A stretch of 64,000 nt of DNA from an uncultured Bacteroidales bacterium (GTDB lineage: Bacteria > Bacteroidota > Bacteroidia > Bacteroidales > F082). Where the stretch lies: NCBI GenBank assembly GCA_905234765.1, contig CAJOIF010000009.1, forward strand, positions 1 to 64,000, given 5' to 3'. The stretch's first letter is position 1. Each line of letters starts with the position of its first letter. The notes beneath the pieces are model-generated. The model was not told where the DNA came from. It ran no database searches and was given only the letters and a program-made list of their open reading frames with translations. Shown here in pieces: positions 22,725 to 31,543 of this stretch. Position numbers and translations under genes: made by a program.

Positions 22725-23962
22725 TAATACTTATTTCTCACGTGTTCCATATAGTCTTCCATCAGTGCGTTGAAGAGCAGGTCGCCGATCAGCGCATAGC
22801 CGGAGTTGGTGAAGTGCACCTTGTCTTTTTGGGCGTATCCGGCCTCTTGCCAGTTCTTCATGGATTTCAGTCCTCCCATGATGTCGAAGAAGTCCCACAC
22901 GGCGCCGTCATGCTTTCGTCCAAGGGTGAAGAAAGCCTGTTGGGCGAGTTTACCGTTCTCGTTGGCCTCGTATTTCCTCCGGCTCACCTTCTTATAGCTA
23001 TCGTTGTTGGTGATGAACAGCAGTGCGCAGTCGGGGCTGACCCGTTGGATGATGTCGATGAGGCTGTCGTAATCGCTGACGAATCGTTCGGGCGTAAAGG
23101 TGTCGCTTGCGGCGTCGTTGATGCCGATGCCAAAGATGACTAGGTCGGGTTTTACCAGACGCAGGTCGCGTTCCAGGTCGAGGCAGTTGAGGTAGGAGCA
23201 CACCTTGGCGCCGTTGATGCCGATGCCGTGGTAGGTGATGCCGGGCATGCCGTTGTCGAGATAGATGCCGGTCACGGTGAAGGTGCCTTTGGCCTTGTTG
23301 AAGTCGACATACAACGAGTCGGTGTAGTCAGGAAGGACAAAGGTGAAAGAGCCTTCTTCCTCGTCGATGAGGCCGACCAGTGTGTCGTTGTTGAAGTGGA
23401 CGACGGGGGTCATGGTGCCATAGCCGAGGATTTTCACGTAGTTGAAATCGAAGACTGGGGTGATGCTGGTCGGGTTTTTTTCACGGGTGACGATGCTGAA
23501 GCTGGCAGCGGTGTCGGAAGTGGTGGCGGAGGCGCCGGCCAGACCCATGCGTGTGTCGAAAGCCACCGCGTTGCGGCAATAATCCCATTCGCCGGTGCGG
23601 CTGACGCTATAGCTGGCTGGGGTGTTGGTCTTCATGAAAGGGAAGATGAGTCCGCGGCCAGCCGTGAGGCCAGGCTCCAGGTTGAGCAGGTTGTCGCGCA
23701 TCTGTTGCGAGAACACGCCAGCCTGCACGTGGGAACCTCCGATGTGCATGATGCTGACATGGCCTTGCCCAGTGAACAGCAGGGTGTCAAGCTTGTCGAA
23801 GAAACGTTCCATGGCTAGGTTGTCGCCTGGATATTGGAGCTGGTTGCGCTCGAAATGGGCAAAAGGGAAGTCGATGGTCTCGATTCGGACCGGGCCTTGG
23901 GCAAACACGCTGGTGGCAAGACAAGCCAGCAATAAGGATGATATGATGGTGAGGCGTCTCAT
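22724..23962 (-). CDS. SGNH/GDSL hydrolase-like protein, first of a pair
   Basis: A 412-residue secreted protein (signal MRRLTIISSLLLACLATSVFA). SGNH blocks: IMHIGGSHVQ with nucleophile S77, GIGIND with the block III Asn, and D380-K-V-H383 near the C-terminus. The insert between blocks I and III is large, as in AlgX/AlgJ-like and PatB-like acetyl carriers rather than free esterases. It overlaps the MBOAT start by 1 nt and starts 3 nt downstream of the second SGNH gene, so it is likely the periplasmic transferase partner of the MBOAT. Confidence 0.83.
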   Translation of the reverse strand: MRRLTIISSLLLACLATSVFAQGPVRIETIDFPFAHFERNQLQYPGDNLAMERFFDKLDTLLFTGQGHVSIMHIGGSHVQAGVFSQQMRDNLLNLEPGLTAGRGLIFPFMKTNTPASYSVSRTGEWDYCRNAVAFDTRMGLAGASATTSDTAASFSIVTREKNPTSITPVFDFNYVKILGYGTMTPVVHFNNDTLVGLIDEEEGSFTFVLPDYTDSLYVDFNKAKGTFTVTGIYLDNGMPGITYHGIGINGAKVCSYLNCLDLERDLRLVKPDLVIFGIGINDAASDTFTPERFVSDYDSLIDIIQRVSPDCALLFITNNDSYKKVSRRKYEANENGKLAQQAFFTLGRKHDGAVWDFFDIMGGLKSMKNWQEAGYAQKDKVHFTNSGYALIGDLLFNALMEDYMEHVRNKY

Positions 23963-23965
23963 GGC

Positions 23966-25477
23966 TTAGTAATAATTGGTGGGAACAAACTGTTTTTTGC
24001 GCGCCTCTTTCTCTTTCTCGATGAGTTCGCGGTCCTTGGTCATAAACTCCTCCACCATCTCAGCGGGCAGGCGCTTCCGAAGGGTGTAGAAGTCGTGGTA
24101 GATGATGAGCGACTTGGCGAGGTCGTTGCCGATTTCTTGGGCGCCGAGGAAGGTGAAGTGGATGTAGTCGGGTCCGGCGAGGGCTGGATTGTGCTTCACA
24201 TATTGCGCCATGGAGCCTTCGCCTCCCATCACATGGAACATGTCCCAGTAGGCCAAGTCGTTGCGCAACGCCATGGCCTTGATGGAGTCGTTGAGCTCAG
24301 GAAGTCCCTTCCAAGTGGTCACCTTGCCGTTGTAGCTCTTTCCCATGTCGGCGGGACCGATGAACAGGAAGGTGGCTTGAGGGGCGACCTCCTTGAAATA
24401 CTTCACCTGCCGGTCGAGTTCGTTCATATATAGGCCAATCTGTTTGCTGTTGGTGATGCTGGGCATACGGTTGCCGCCGAATTGGAGGATGATCAGCCGG
24501 GTGTCGATGGCCTTGAAAGACTCCCTCATCAGGTTCTTGTCGATCCTTGTGAAGATGGTGCCGGAACAGCCCCGCAACGCGTTATTGTCGACCGCCACGC
24601 CGTAATCTCCGTCAAGCATGACGGCGTAGATCTCTGCGCTACCCTGCAGGGTGATGGTGCCTTTGCCGACACTGCCAGGCAATTTCCAGGTAATCAATGT
24701 AATTCCTGGGTTGGCGGGATATTGTTTGGCTTCGCCCTGATAGGGGTCGGCTTTCAAGGAGGCACGGAAGCCTTGGCTGTTGTTGCCTATGAGGATGGAG
24801 ACGGTGGAGATCTCCTTGACTCTTTCATAGGCCTGAGAGTGGGTGCTCCTGTTGAAACTGATGGAGGAAGTCCCGTTGGTCTGACAGAATTGGGTCATCA
24901 CACCGTAACGGCTGTGCGAGGCCTTATAGGAGGTGGAGTCGCCTATCAAGGCATAGCGTTTGAGATTTCCCGAGTAGCTCTGCGACAGGGAGATGGATGA
25001 AATCCTCTTGACGGCCGATATCATGTTGGGACCCGATCCGCCAAACATCTCCTGCATTCGCTGCCGTAACACCGAAGTGATACGGTCCATCTCGATTTGC
25101 GAGTCGCCATAATGCATCACGCGATAGATCTTTTGGTTCTCTTGGGCATGTTCCAACAGATAAAACAAGCTGTCGAAATAGGTGTAGTCGTTGCCGGGAA
25201 GATGGATGCGGTTGGGGTTGATGGTGAGGTAGTCGCGGTAAAACTCCAGGCTGTCGAGAAGGGTACCGGAGACTGTCATCTCGTAACTCTTGTTGACGTT
25301 GTCAAGAACGGAGTCCACGTCCAAAGCCTGTTCGGGACCCAGACGGTCCTCAGCATAGGAGGGGAACCGAAGCGTGGTGTTCCCTATGGCGACGCCCTGC
25401 TCGGGGAAGACAAACCATGCCAATCCCAGCAGGATAAACACGGAAAGGATGAACAATAGGGTGCGGGAGGCTTTCAT
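23966..25477 (-). CDS. SGNH/GDSL hydrolase-like protein, second of a pair
   Basis: A 503-residue protein with an N-terminal membrane anchor (TLLFILSVFILLGLAWFVF). Catalytic residues are S126 (VMHYGDSQIEMDR) and D437-Y-I-H440 (GPDYIHFT). A basic and acidic C-terminal helix (KDRELIEKEKEARKKQ) follows. Only about the same fold as its neighbour, not a recent duplicate. It overlaps the LysM gene by 4 nt and lies upstream of the other SGNH and the MBOAT gene; likely one step of the O-acyl relay. Confidence 0.83.
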   Translation of the reverse strand: MKASRTLLFILSVFILLGLAWFVFPEQGVAIGNTTLRFPSYAEDRLGPEQALDVDSVLDNVNKSYEMTVSGTLLDSLEFYRDYLTINPNRIHLPGNDYTYFDSLFYLLEHAQENQKIYRVMHYGDSQIEMDRITSVLRQRMQEMFGGSGPNMISAVKRISSISLSQSYSGNLKRYALIGDSTSYKASHSRYGVMTQFCQTNGTSSISFNRSTHSQAYERVKEISTVSILIGNNSQGFRASLKADPYQGEAKQYPANPGITLITWKLPGSVGKGTITLQGSAEIYAVMLDGDYGVAVDNNALRGCSGTIFTRIDKNLMRESFKAIDTRLIILQFGGNRMPSITNSKQIGLYMNELDRQVKYFKEVAPQATFLFIGPADMGKSYNGKVTTWKGLPELNDSIKAMALRNDLAYWDMFHVMGGEGSMAQYVKHNPALAGPDYIHFTFLGAQEIGNDLAKSLIIYHDFYTLRKRLPAEMVEEFMTKDRELIEKEKEARKKQFVPTNYY

Positions 25478-26034
25478 TGGTAAATCTTCAGTTTTTGTTG
25501 GTCGCGGATGAAGTCACTCTTCAAGTTGTTCCACTTCTTGATATCGTTGACGGTGACGTGGTATTTCCGGGCAATTCTGCTTAAGGTGTCGCCTGATTTG
25601 ACGGTATAGGTGATGCAACGAGGCTGTTTGAGTTTCTCGGTGATTTTCTGTGGGGCAGGCTTCTTGACCACAGGTTTGGGCTGCGGGATGCTGAGGCCGC
25701 GTAGTTGGAGGTTCTTGACGTAGGCGGGACTGTAAAGGTAGGCGTAATAACACAGATCCCAGTCGCCGAACTCCTCGTAAAGGTCGGCCAGATAACTCAG
25801 GGCGGCACGTTCCGATGCAGTCTCGTCGAGACGGTCGTCACGCCCACCGTCGACCGTCAAGCCATAACGCAAAGCCACTAGGGTGGGCAACCCCCATACC
25901 CCGACACGGTCGTCGTCGGTTTCCACCACCTTGGTCAGCTCCATGATTTTTTGCGGAATCGTAAGCGTGTCGGTTGACATGGACTTGCCTGGGATGACGA
26001 GGACAGATAAAACAAGGAGAATCAACAGTCTCAT
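25474..26034 (-). CDS. LysM-domain protein
   Basis: A 187-residue exported protein from the ATG at 26034 (MRLLILLVLSVLVIPGKS is the signal); an ATG at 26046 is also possible. The middle is helical and repeat-like (ERAALSYLADLYEEFGDWDL). One LysM domain is at about 139-186: YTVKSGDTLSRIARKYHVTV, then KKWNNLKSDFIRDQQKLKIY. LysM binds the GlcNAc backbone of peptidoglycan. First gene of the LysM-SGNH-SGNH-MBOAT operon (ATGA overlap with the next gene), which suggests it ties the acylation machinery to the cell wall. Confidence 0.85.
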   Translation of the reverse strand: MRLLILLVLSVLVIPGKSMSTDTLTIPQKIMELTKVVETDDDRVGVWGLPTLVALRYGLTVDGGRDDRLDETASERAALSYLADLYEEFGDWDLCYYAYLYSPAYVKNLQLRGLSIPQPKPVVKKPAPQKITEKLKQPRCITYTVKSGDTLSRIARKYHVTVNDIKKWNNLKSDFIRDQQKLKIYQ

Positions 26035-26044
26035 ACTCAAATGC

Positions 26045-26066
26045 ATCGCTATCGACAAATAGCGAT
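26045..26066. promoter_or_regulatory. Perfect dyad between the LysM operon and MATE
   Basis: ATCGCTAT-CGACAA-ATAGCGAT, an 8-bp perfect inverted repeat with a 6-nt spacer, lies 11 nt upstream of the LysM start and 68 nt before the MATE start. No T-run follows. A shared operator is possible. Confidence 0.4.
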
Positions 26067-26100
26067 CGTTAAAAACGGGCAAAATTACAAAAAAATTGTC

Positions 26101-26108
26101 TAATTTTG
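26101..26108 (+). promoter_or_regulatory. -7 box of the MATE gene
   Basis: TAATTTTG ends 25 nt before the MATE ATG; expected leader about 20 nt. Confidence 0.55.
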
Positions 26109-26133
26109 CGGCTTCATTTCTCAGGATAAAAAG

Positions 26134-27507
26134 ATGGCCATCATAGATAGAACTAAAGAGTTGGAAACCAAGAGTATAGGTGCACTGTTGTGGGCTTATG
26201 CGCTTCCTTCCATCGTCAGTCATATCATCGCTTCGATTTACAATATCGTCGACCGTGTGTTTCTAGGGCAGTGTGTGGGGGCCTTGGCCATTGCGGGACT
26301 GGCCATCACCATGCCGATCATGAACATCATCCACGCATTCGGATCGTTGGTGGGTGCAGGTTCGGCGGCGCGTATGTCGATCATCCTTGGCAAGAAGGAT
26401 TACAAATGGGCTGAGGACATCTTGGGCAACAGCCTGTTGCTGACCTTCTTCTTCGGCTTCCTCTTCGTCACTGGCGGCTACGTCTTCATGGACCGCATCC
26501 TGACGGCTTTCGGCGCTTCGGCTGAGACCATCAGCTACGCCCGAGAATATATGGATATCGTGCTCCCCGGCATGTTTATGACCACCCTGTCGTTCAACCT
26601 CACCGGCCTGATGCGCGCCACGGGTTATCCCACCAAGTCGATGTGGATCATGGCTGGAGGCGCCATCCTCAACATCGGCCTCGACGCCCTGTTCATCTAT
26701 GTTTTGGATTGGGGTATCGCGGGTGCTGCTTGGGCCACCACCATCTCCATGACGTGTACAGGCGTGCTGTCTGTTATCCATTTCCTTCAGCGGAGTTCGT
26801 TCATCCGTTTCCGCCGTCATGCCTGGAAACCCAAACTTTATATCTTCCGCAACATTCTGCTCATCGGCATGAGCCCCTTCCTGATGAACATCGCGGCATC
26901 GGCGGTGGTGGCGCTGCTCAACAATCAGTTGCTGCGCTATGGTGGCGACTTGGCGGTGGGAGCCTATGGCTTGGCGAACACCTTCGGCAGCATGAGCGTG
27001 ATGCTGATCCTTGGGTTGTGCCAGGGTATGCAGCCCATCGCGGGCTATAACTATGGTGCGGGACATCCCTTGCGGTTGAAGGAGGTCTATACCTTAACGA
27101 GGCGGATTAATATGCTGATTGGCTTGGCGGGTGCCTTACTTGCACTAACGCTACCCCATGCCATGCTGCGAATGTTCACCAAAGAGGAGGAACTGATTCA
27201 GATTGGCATTCCCGCCATGCGTTTCATGCTGGTGATGTTCCCCTTGGTGGGCTTCACCATCACCAACTCCAACTTCTTCCAGAGTATCGACAAGCCTTGG
27301 ATTGCCATCGTCACCAGCCTTTCACGCCAAGTGCTGTTCCTCATCCCAATGATCTACCTCATCCCGAACCTCTTCGTCAGCATGGGTTATGAAGGCCTCA
27401 CGGGGGTGTGGGCCTCTTTGACCATTTCCGATATCCTCGGCGCTTTGCTTGCTTTCTTATTGATGCTCTCGCAACGGAAAGTGTTTAGAGTGAGGAGTGA
27501 GGAGTGA
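26134..27507 (+). CDS. MATE family efflux transporter
   Basis: A 457-residue inner-membrane protein with twelve hydrophobic segments in two related halves. Marks of the family: LLWAYALPSIVSHIIASIYN then VDRVFLG in the first half, and SPFLMNIAASAVVALLNNQL in the second, with the Q-G-M-Q-P-I-A-G-Y-N-Y-G-A motif after the seventh helix. It exports cationic drugs or metabolites in exchange for Na+ or H+. Its last codons (VRSEE) are made of a tandem heptamer repeat that continues past the stop. Divergent from the LysM operon. Confidence 0.92.
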   Translation: MAIIDRTKELETKSIGALLWAYALPSIVSHIIASIYNIVDRVFLGQCVGALAIAGLAITMPIMNIIHAFGSLVGAGSAARMSIILGKKDYKWAEDILGNSLLLTFFFGFLFVTGGYVFMDRILTAFGASAETISYAREYMDIVLPGMFMTTLSFNLTGLMRATGYPTKSMWIMAGGAILNIGLDALFIYVLDWGIAGAAWATTISMTCTGVLSVIHFLQRSSFIRFRRHAWKPKLYIFRNILLIGMSPFLMNIAASAVVALLNNQLLRYGGDLAVGAYGLANTFGSMSVMLILGLCQGMQPIAGYNYGAGHPLRLKEVYTLTRRINMLIGLAGALLALTLPHAMLRMFTKEEELIQIGIPAMRFMLVMFPLVGFTITNSNFFQSIDKPWIAIVTSLSRQVLFLIPMIYLIPNLFVSMGYEGLTGVWASLTISDILGALLAFLLMLSQRKVFRVRSEE

Positions 27508-27522
27508 GGAGTGAGGAGTAGG
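27488..27522. repeat. Heptamer tandem repeat (GAGTGAG) at the MATE 3' end
   Basis: Five 7-nt units, the first four perfect GAGTGAG and the last GAGTAGG, cross the MATE stop codon (27505-27507) and end just before the GH89 stop. The same unit occurs inside nqrF at 58320-58354. Confidence 0.85.
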
Positions 27523-27525
27523 GGG

Positions 27526-29748
27526 TTATTTTTTGTAATAATCCTCTAATTGTATACGATATTTCTCGGCAATATCTTTGGCCAAGGCAATGCCGTCGCC
27601 TTGGGGTTCGGCTGGGAACTGGCCGAGGCGTTCGCGCCACCATTGGCCTTCGTATTTGCAGATACGCTCGTGGTAGGCTTTCTCGTCGAAGGGCTTCTTA
27701 GCCTCGATGGCGGCATCCACATCCTTGAAGAACTCCTTCCAGCGGTAGGCGTAATAGGTGGCGGTAAGACCATTCCAAGCGCGGCTGGCGTACTCGTTGA
27801 GCAGGGCGTCCTCTTCACCCCAGGTGGTGATGATGTTGCGGGCGTTGCTCTCAAAGAAGTCCTTCTCCTCCTCGGTGATGCCGATGGCACGGGCGTCTTT
27901 GATCCAGCGCCCTACCAGGAAGGCGCTTTCGGTGCCCAAAATCGCGTCGGTATCGTCGAGAATGGAGGTCATCGTGGCTTCAATCTGGTGGAGTTTCTCG
28001 TAATCCTTTTCGCGATAGGCCTTCACGTAGTCGGCATAAAGGTCGCTGAAGTAGTTGCCCAGTAGCTGACGGGTGATGTTGACCACATCGAAATGACGGG
28101 TGCGGGTATTGCAGTCGGCTTTTAATAGCTCATCGAGCACCTGCAGTAGGGTCAGATTGTTGTATTTGTAAGTTGGAGCCACATAATACTGCCGATACTC
28201 ATTGATGGTGCCCATGGTCGGCCGTTGGTTAATGCGCACGGTTTGGCCAGGCGACGACACTTTGTTGTACACACTATCTGCCAATAGTCTCCAAGCCTCT
28301 CGTATGTTGGGATCTTCCTTGCCTCCGCGTTGGTCGGCGAGGTACTCCACCCAGGTGTCGACATCTTGGGTCAACGGGCTGTCCCAGGCTTTCTCGAACA
28401 CATATTCATACATGAAGGGATTGCAGTCGAAACCTTCCAAAGTGGAACCGATTCCAATGAAATTGTCGCCTCCTTTTTCAAAGGCGCGTTCGATACGCAC
28501 GTTCACCGTGTCGAGGTTGCCGGCAAGCATGGAGTTGCCGCCGAAATTGCCGAGGTAGCACCAGATATAGGGGACGCCGTAATAACTCTTGGTGCGTTCC
28601 CACACGGGTTGTCTCTCGCAATAGTAATCGAGCATGATGTGTCTGTCTTTCGGCATGGAGGTGATATAGGCCTCGATGCGGTTGTCGACCTCCCAGTACT
28701 TGCGTTCGTTCCAGAAGAGCCATGCCATCTCGAGCCAACGGGCTTCGGGGTCGGCGGCTTCCAGTGACTCATACACCTGACGGCTTACGCGGCTGAGGTA
28801 ATCGGGTTCCCAGCTCGGTGGGATAAGCTCGTTGAAGATGTCGATGCCATAGATGTGGTCGGTGCCATAGAACTCGGTCTGCTTGGCGATAAACTTCTGT
28901 TGGATCTCAGTATACAAAGGGTCGAGCGGGTCGAGGAACTTGCACCAGCAGGTGCTGTCGAAGCCGGCCCAGTCGCCTAGCGAGGCCAGAGGCGCTTCGG
29001 GATAGATGCGTTTGATGCAGGGTGGCACGTGACCGGCGAAACCTGGCAGAACGGGTTTCATGTTGAGTTCGCGTTCACGGGCGACGATCTTCTGCTGCAA
29101 CGCTTTTTGGTTCTCGAGCCACACCATGGGAAGGGGGCCTCCCCAGCGGTCGATGTTCTGCATACGGTGCCAAGGCAGGTGGGCAGGACCAGTGAAGTAG
29201 CTGCGGATCTCCTCGTCAGTGAGGCCAAACTCGCTCCATACCTCATACCACACACTCTCCTGTCCGGTGATGGCCAGCGGCAGGTTGATGCCGTTCAAAG
29301 CCATCCAGTCGATGAAATGCTCCCATTGTTCCCAGTTCCACCAAGGCATGGTGTAGCCGAAGGTGCAGTAATTCAGGAAGAAACGTTCAGGCACGCGGGC
29401 GGTCTCGCTAAACACCTCGGGGACTGAAGGCAGCTCTGTGGGCATCTCCAGGGCTTCTTCCATGAACCACGGGAACTCGGCCTGGCAGTAATATTTGAGG
29501 TAACGGTTCAGGCCTACCGCCATGCTGTTGGCGTTGTTGCCGCGGATGATGAGCTTGTTGCCTTTCGTCTCAAACTCATAGCGGTCAACGGTGTCATTAA
29601 TGCGTTCCAACTTGATCTGGTCGGAGAACTCGGGAATGACACGGTTGATCAGTCCGCGCATGGCGATGACTTCGGGGTCGGTTTCCTTCTGATGGCAGGA
29701 AACACAGAACAATAAGCCCAGGAGGGCGATGAGATACAACTTTTTCAT
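27526..29748 (-). CDS. GH89 alpha-N-acetylglucosaminidase (NAGLU-like)
   Basis: A 740-residue lipoprotein (signal ending CVSC, C18). Domains follow the NAGLU plan: small N-terminal domain (about 25-110), a (beta/alpha)8 barrel with MPWWNWEQWEHFIDWMALNG and GPAHLPWHRMQNIDRWGGP, and a C-terminal helical domain. The two catalytic glutamates are E307 (DIFNELIPP) and E438 (GIGSTLEGFD). It releases terminal alpha-linked GlcNAc, for example from mucin O-glycans, outside or in the periplasm. No SusCD partner nearby; a ROK-type sugar kinase is two genes away. Confidence 0.94.
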   Translation of the reverse strand: MKKLYLIALLGLLFCVSCHQKETDPEVIAMRGLINRVIPEFSDQIKLERINDTVDRYEFETKGNKLIIRGNNANSMAVGLNRYLKYYCQAEFPWFMEEALEMPTELPSVPEVFSETARVPERFFLNYCTFGYTMPWWNWEQWEHFIDWMALNGINLPLAITGQESVWYEVWSEFGLTDEEIRSYFTGPAHLPWHRMQNIDRWGGPLPMVWLENQKALQQKIVARERELNMKPVLPGFAGHVPPCIKRIYPEAPLASLGDWAGFDSTCWCKFLDPLDPLYTEIQQKFIAKQTEFYGTDHIYGIDIFNELIPPSWEPDYLSRVSRQVYESLEAADPEARWLEMAWLFWNERKYWEVDNRIEAYITSMPKDRHIMLDYYCERQPVWERTKSYYGVPYIWCYLGNFGGNSMLAGNLDTVNVRIERAFEKGGDNFIGIGSTLEGFDCNPFMYEYVFEKAWDSPLTQDVDTWVEYLADQRGGKEDPNIREAWRLLADSVYNKVSSPGQTVRINQRPTMGTINEYRQYYVAPTYKYNNLTLLQVLDELLKADCNTRTRHFDVVNITRQLLGNYFSDLYADYVKAYREKDYEKLHQIEATMTSILDDTDAILGTESAFLVGRWIKDARAIGITEEEKDFFESNARNIITTWGEEDALLNEYASRAWNGLTATYYAYRWKEFFKDVDAAIEAKKPFDEKAYHERICKYEGQWWRERLGQFPAEPQGDGIALAKDIAEKYRIQLEDYYKK

Positions 29749-29766
29749 AGGATGAAGTATTTAAGG

Positions 29767-29774
29767 CAAAAATA
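29767..29774 (-). promoter_or_regulatory. -7 box of the GH89 gene
   Basis: The reverse strand reads TATTTTTG, 18 nt upstream of the GH89 ATG. Confidence 0.5.
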
Positions 29775-29815
29775 ATTCTTTTTTCGATTGTTCAAGCGCT
29801 TTAATCAAAAAGCGT

Positions 29816-29823
29816 TAATTTTG
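29816..29823 (+). promoter_or_regulatory. -7 box of the lipoprotein gene at 29852
   Basis: TAATTTTG ends 28 nt before the ATG at 29852. Confidence 0.55.
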
Positions 29824-29851
29824 CACTGACATTTACAAATCAAGGAAAGCG

Positions 29852-30454
29852 ATGAAAAAGAAAATGAAAGCTTTGTGTGTGATGCTGTTTGTGCTTGCCA
29901 TCACCACGCTGAACTCATGCACCAAGAGCTATACCCTTACTGTAGAATCGGACGATCCGACCATGGGAACTGTGGTGGGTGGAGGAGAGTATGTAAAAGG
30001 CACCACCGCCAGCATTGGGGCTATTCCCAACGATGGCTTCGTCTTTGTGAAATGGGACGACGGCAACACAGATAACCCACGTGAGCTGGAGATGAACCAA
30101 GACATCACGCTGAAAGCCATCTTCAGAACAATAGATGTTGTGGGAAAATGGAGGCTTGAATCCGTTACTGCCATTCAAGGAGGGCAAACCTACACCTTTA
30201 CCGTTGACCAGATCTATTCCATGTTAGGTATCCAAGACAACGAGGACATTGTCGTTGAATTCAGGGACAATGGTTACTTCTACTTCAATGAGGAAGGGAT
30301 GTCGTATGTTCAGGATGGATATCAACTGACCATCACTTCGGGAGACGAGTCGATTGCCATGGAAATCGTAGAGCTGACGAGTGACAGCCTGTCGTTGCAG
30401 ATGTATAATGCCCAACAGAATGCAACCATAACGTTGCATCTCAGCAAGATCTGA
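29852..30454 (+). CDS. Lipoprotein with InlB-type repeat and lipocalin-like domain
   Basis: A 200-residue lipoprotein (lipobox LNSC, C23). Residues about 28-90 are one bacterial repeat of the InlB-B/flg_new type (YTLTVESDDPTMGTVVGGG, then GFVFVKWDDGNTDNPRELEM). Residues about 95-200 look like a Bacteroidota lipocalin-like domain starting GKWRLESVTA and ending in a TITLHLSKI strand. Probably a surface or periplasmic binding protein; ligand unknown. The stop abuts the convergent ROK gene with no spacer. Confidence 0.8.
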   Translation: MKKKMKALCVMLFVLAITTLNSCTKSYTLTVESDDPTMGTVVGGGEYVKGTTASIGAIPNDGFVFVKWDDGNTDNPRELEMNQDITLKAIFRTIDVVGKWRLESVTAIQGGQTYTFTVDQIYSMLGIQDNEDIVVEFRDNGYFYFNEEGMSYVQDGYQLTITSGDESIAMEIVELTSDSLSLQMYNAQQNATITLHLSKI

Positions 30455-31543
30455 TCAATCGCCCAGTTGATTCATCGCATAGGCGTAGGCGCCGATGGCG
30501 ACGGCCGAAGAGGTCCCGAGCTTGGTGACGCCTACGCCTACGCGTTTGGTAGGGTCGTACCACACCTGCTGGTCGCTGAACGGCACTTGAATCATCTTGC
30601 CGCTTTTCTCGGCGAAACGGCGGCAGTCGGCTTCATCCTCTAGGTTGAACGCCTCAGTCTCCATACGGGGGATCACGTTGCCGTTGACGAGGTAAGGTTC
30701 GTTCAGCTTCTTGATGAGCATGGGCATGAACACGGGCCAGGCTCCCGAGAGTCCGCCGCCGATGACCGCCAAGCCGTCGGTGAAACGCAACCCGTTGCCA
30801 ATGACATCGGCCAGCACGGTGGTGAGCTCGTTCCATGCTTTCAAGGCGGCTGTTTGGTTGCCATCCTGCTCGCCTTGGGCAATCTTGAAGATGTCGTAAG
30901 GTTGCGGTGCCTCGTCGAAGGCGATGCCTGCCTCACGGGCATACACCCGGCGCACGGCGCGGATGCTGACGCTCTCTTCGGCGATGGCGTCGGGGTAGAG
31001 GCAGTTGCGCGAGCACCAGATCTCGCCTCCAGCCGAGTTGTCCCCGTTGAGCAACACCTTGTTGATGACGATGCCGCCGCCGAAACCGGTGCCCAACGTC
31101 ACGCCAAACAGATTCTTATAGCGTTTCGGATTGCCCTGTCGCTCAAGCATCTCGTTCACCCGAGGTAGCAAACCGCCCAACGCCTCCCCATACACAAAGA
31201 GGTCGCCGTCGTTGTTGATATACACCGGTACCTTGAACTCGTTCTCAAGCATGGCCTTCAACGCCACTCCGCCACGGAAAGTGGGCAGGTTGGGCAGGTC
31301 GCCGATGATGCCGTTGGGGTAGTCGGCGGGACCGGGGAAACAGAAGCTGATGGCCCTGGCTTGGCAGCCGCAACGTTTCTCGCACTCATGGAAACCGTCG
31401 ATGAGTTTCTGCAATAAAGCCTCGTGGGAAGGTGAGGCCGTGGGAATGGTGAAAGGCTCGATGATTTCCTGAAAGTCCTTCACTGCGGAAAACTTGAATC
31501 CGGTACCACCGGCGTCAAGGATGAAAACGATGTTGTTGCTCAT
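30455..31543 (-). CDS. ROK-family sugar kinase-like protein
   Basis: A 362-residue protein of the actin-like ROK family: ATP phosphate-1 motif FILDAGGTGFKFSAV and phosphate-2 region GVTLGTGFGGGIVIN. The zinc-binding C-x-C-G-x-x-G-C-x-E signature of classical glucokinases and NagC-type repressors is absent; the same place reads GGEIWCSRNCLYPDA. No DNA-binding domain, so a kinase of a hexose, N-acetylhexosamine or similar is likely rather than a repressor. It overlaps the upstream exosortase gene by 4 nt. Confidence 0.82.
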   Translation of the reverse strand: MSNNIVFILDAGGTGFKFSAVKDFQEIIEPFTIPTASPSHEALLQKLIDGFHECEKRCGCQARAISFCFPGPADYPNGIIGDLPNLPTFRGGVALKAMLENEFKVPVYINNDGDLFVYGEALGGLLPRVNEMLERQGNPKRYKNLFGVTLGTGFGGGIVINKVLLNGDNSAGGEIWCSRNCLYPDAIAEESVSIRAVRRVYAREAGIAFDEAPQPYDIFKIAQGEQDGNQTAALKAWNELTTVLADVIGNGLRFTDGLAVIGGGLSGAWPVFMPMLIKKLNEPYLVNGNVIPRMETEAFNLEDEADCRRFAEKSGKMIQVPFSDQQVWYDPTKRVGVGVTKLGTSSAVAIGAYAYAMNQLGD

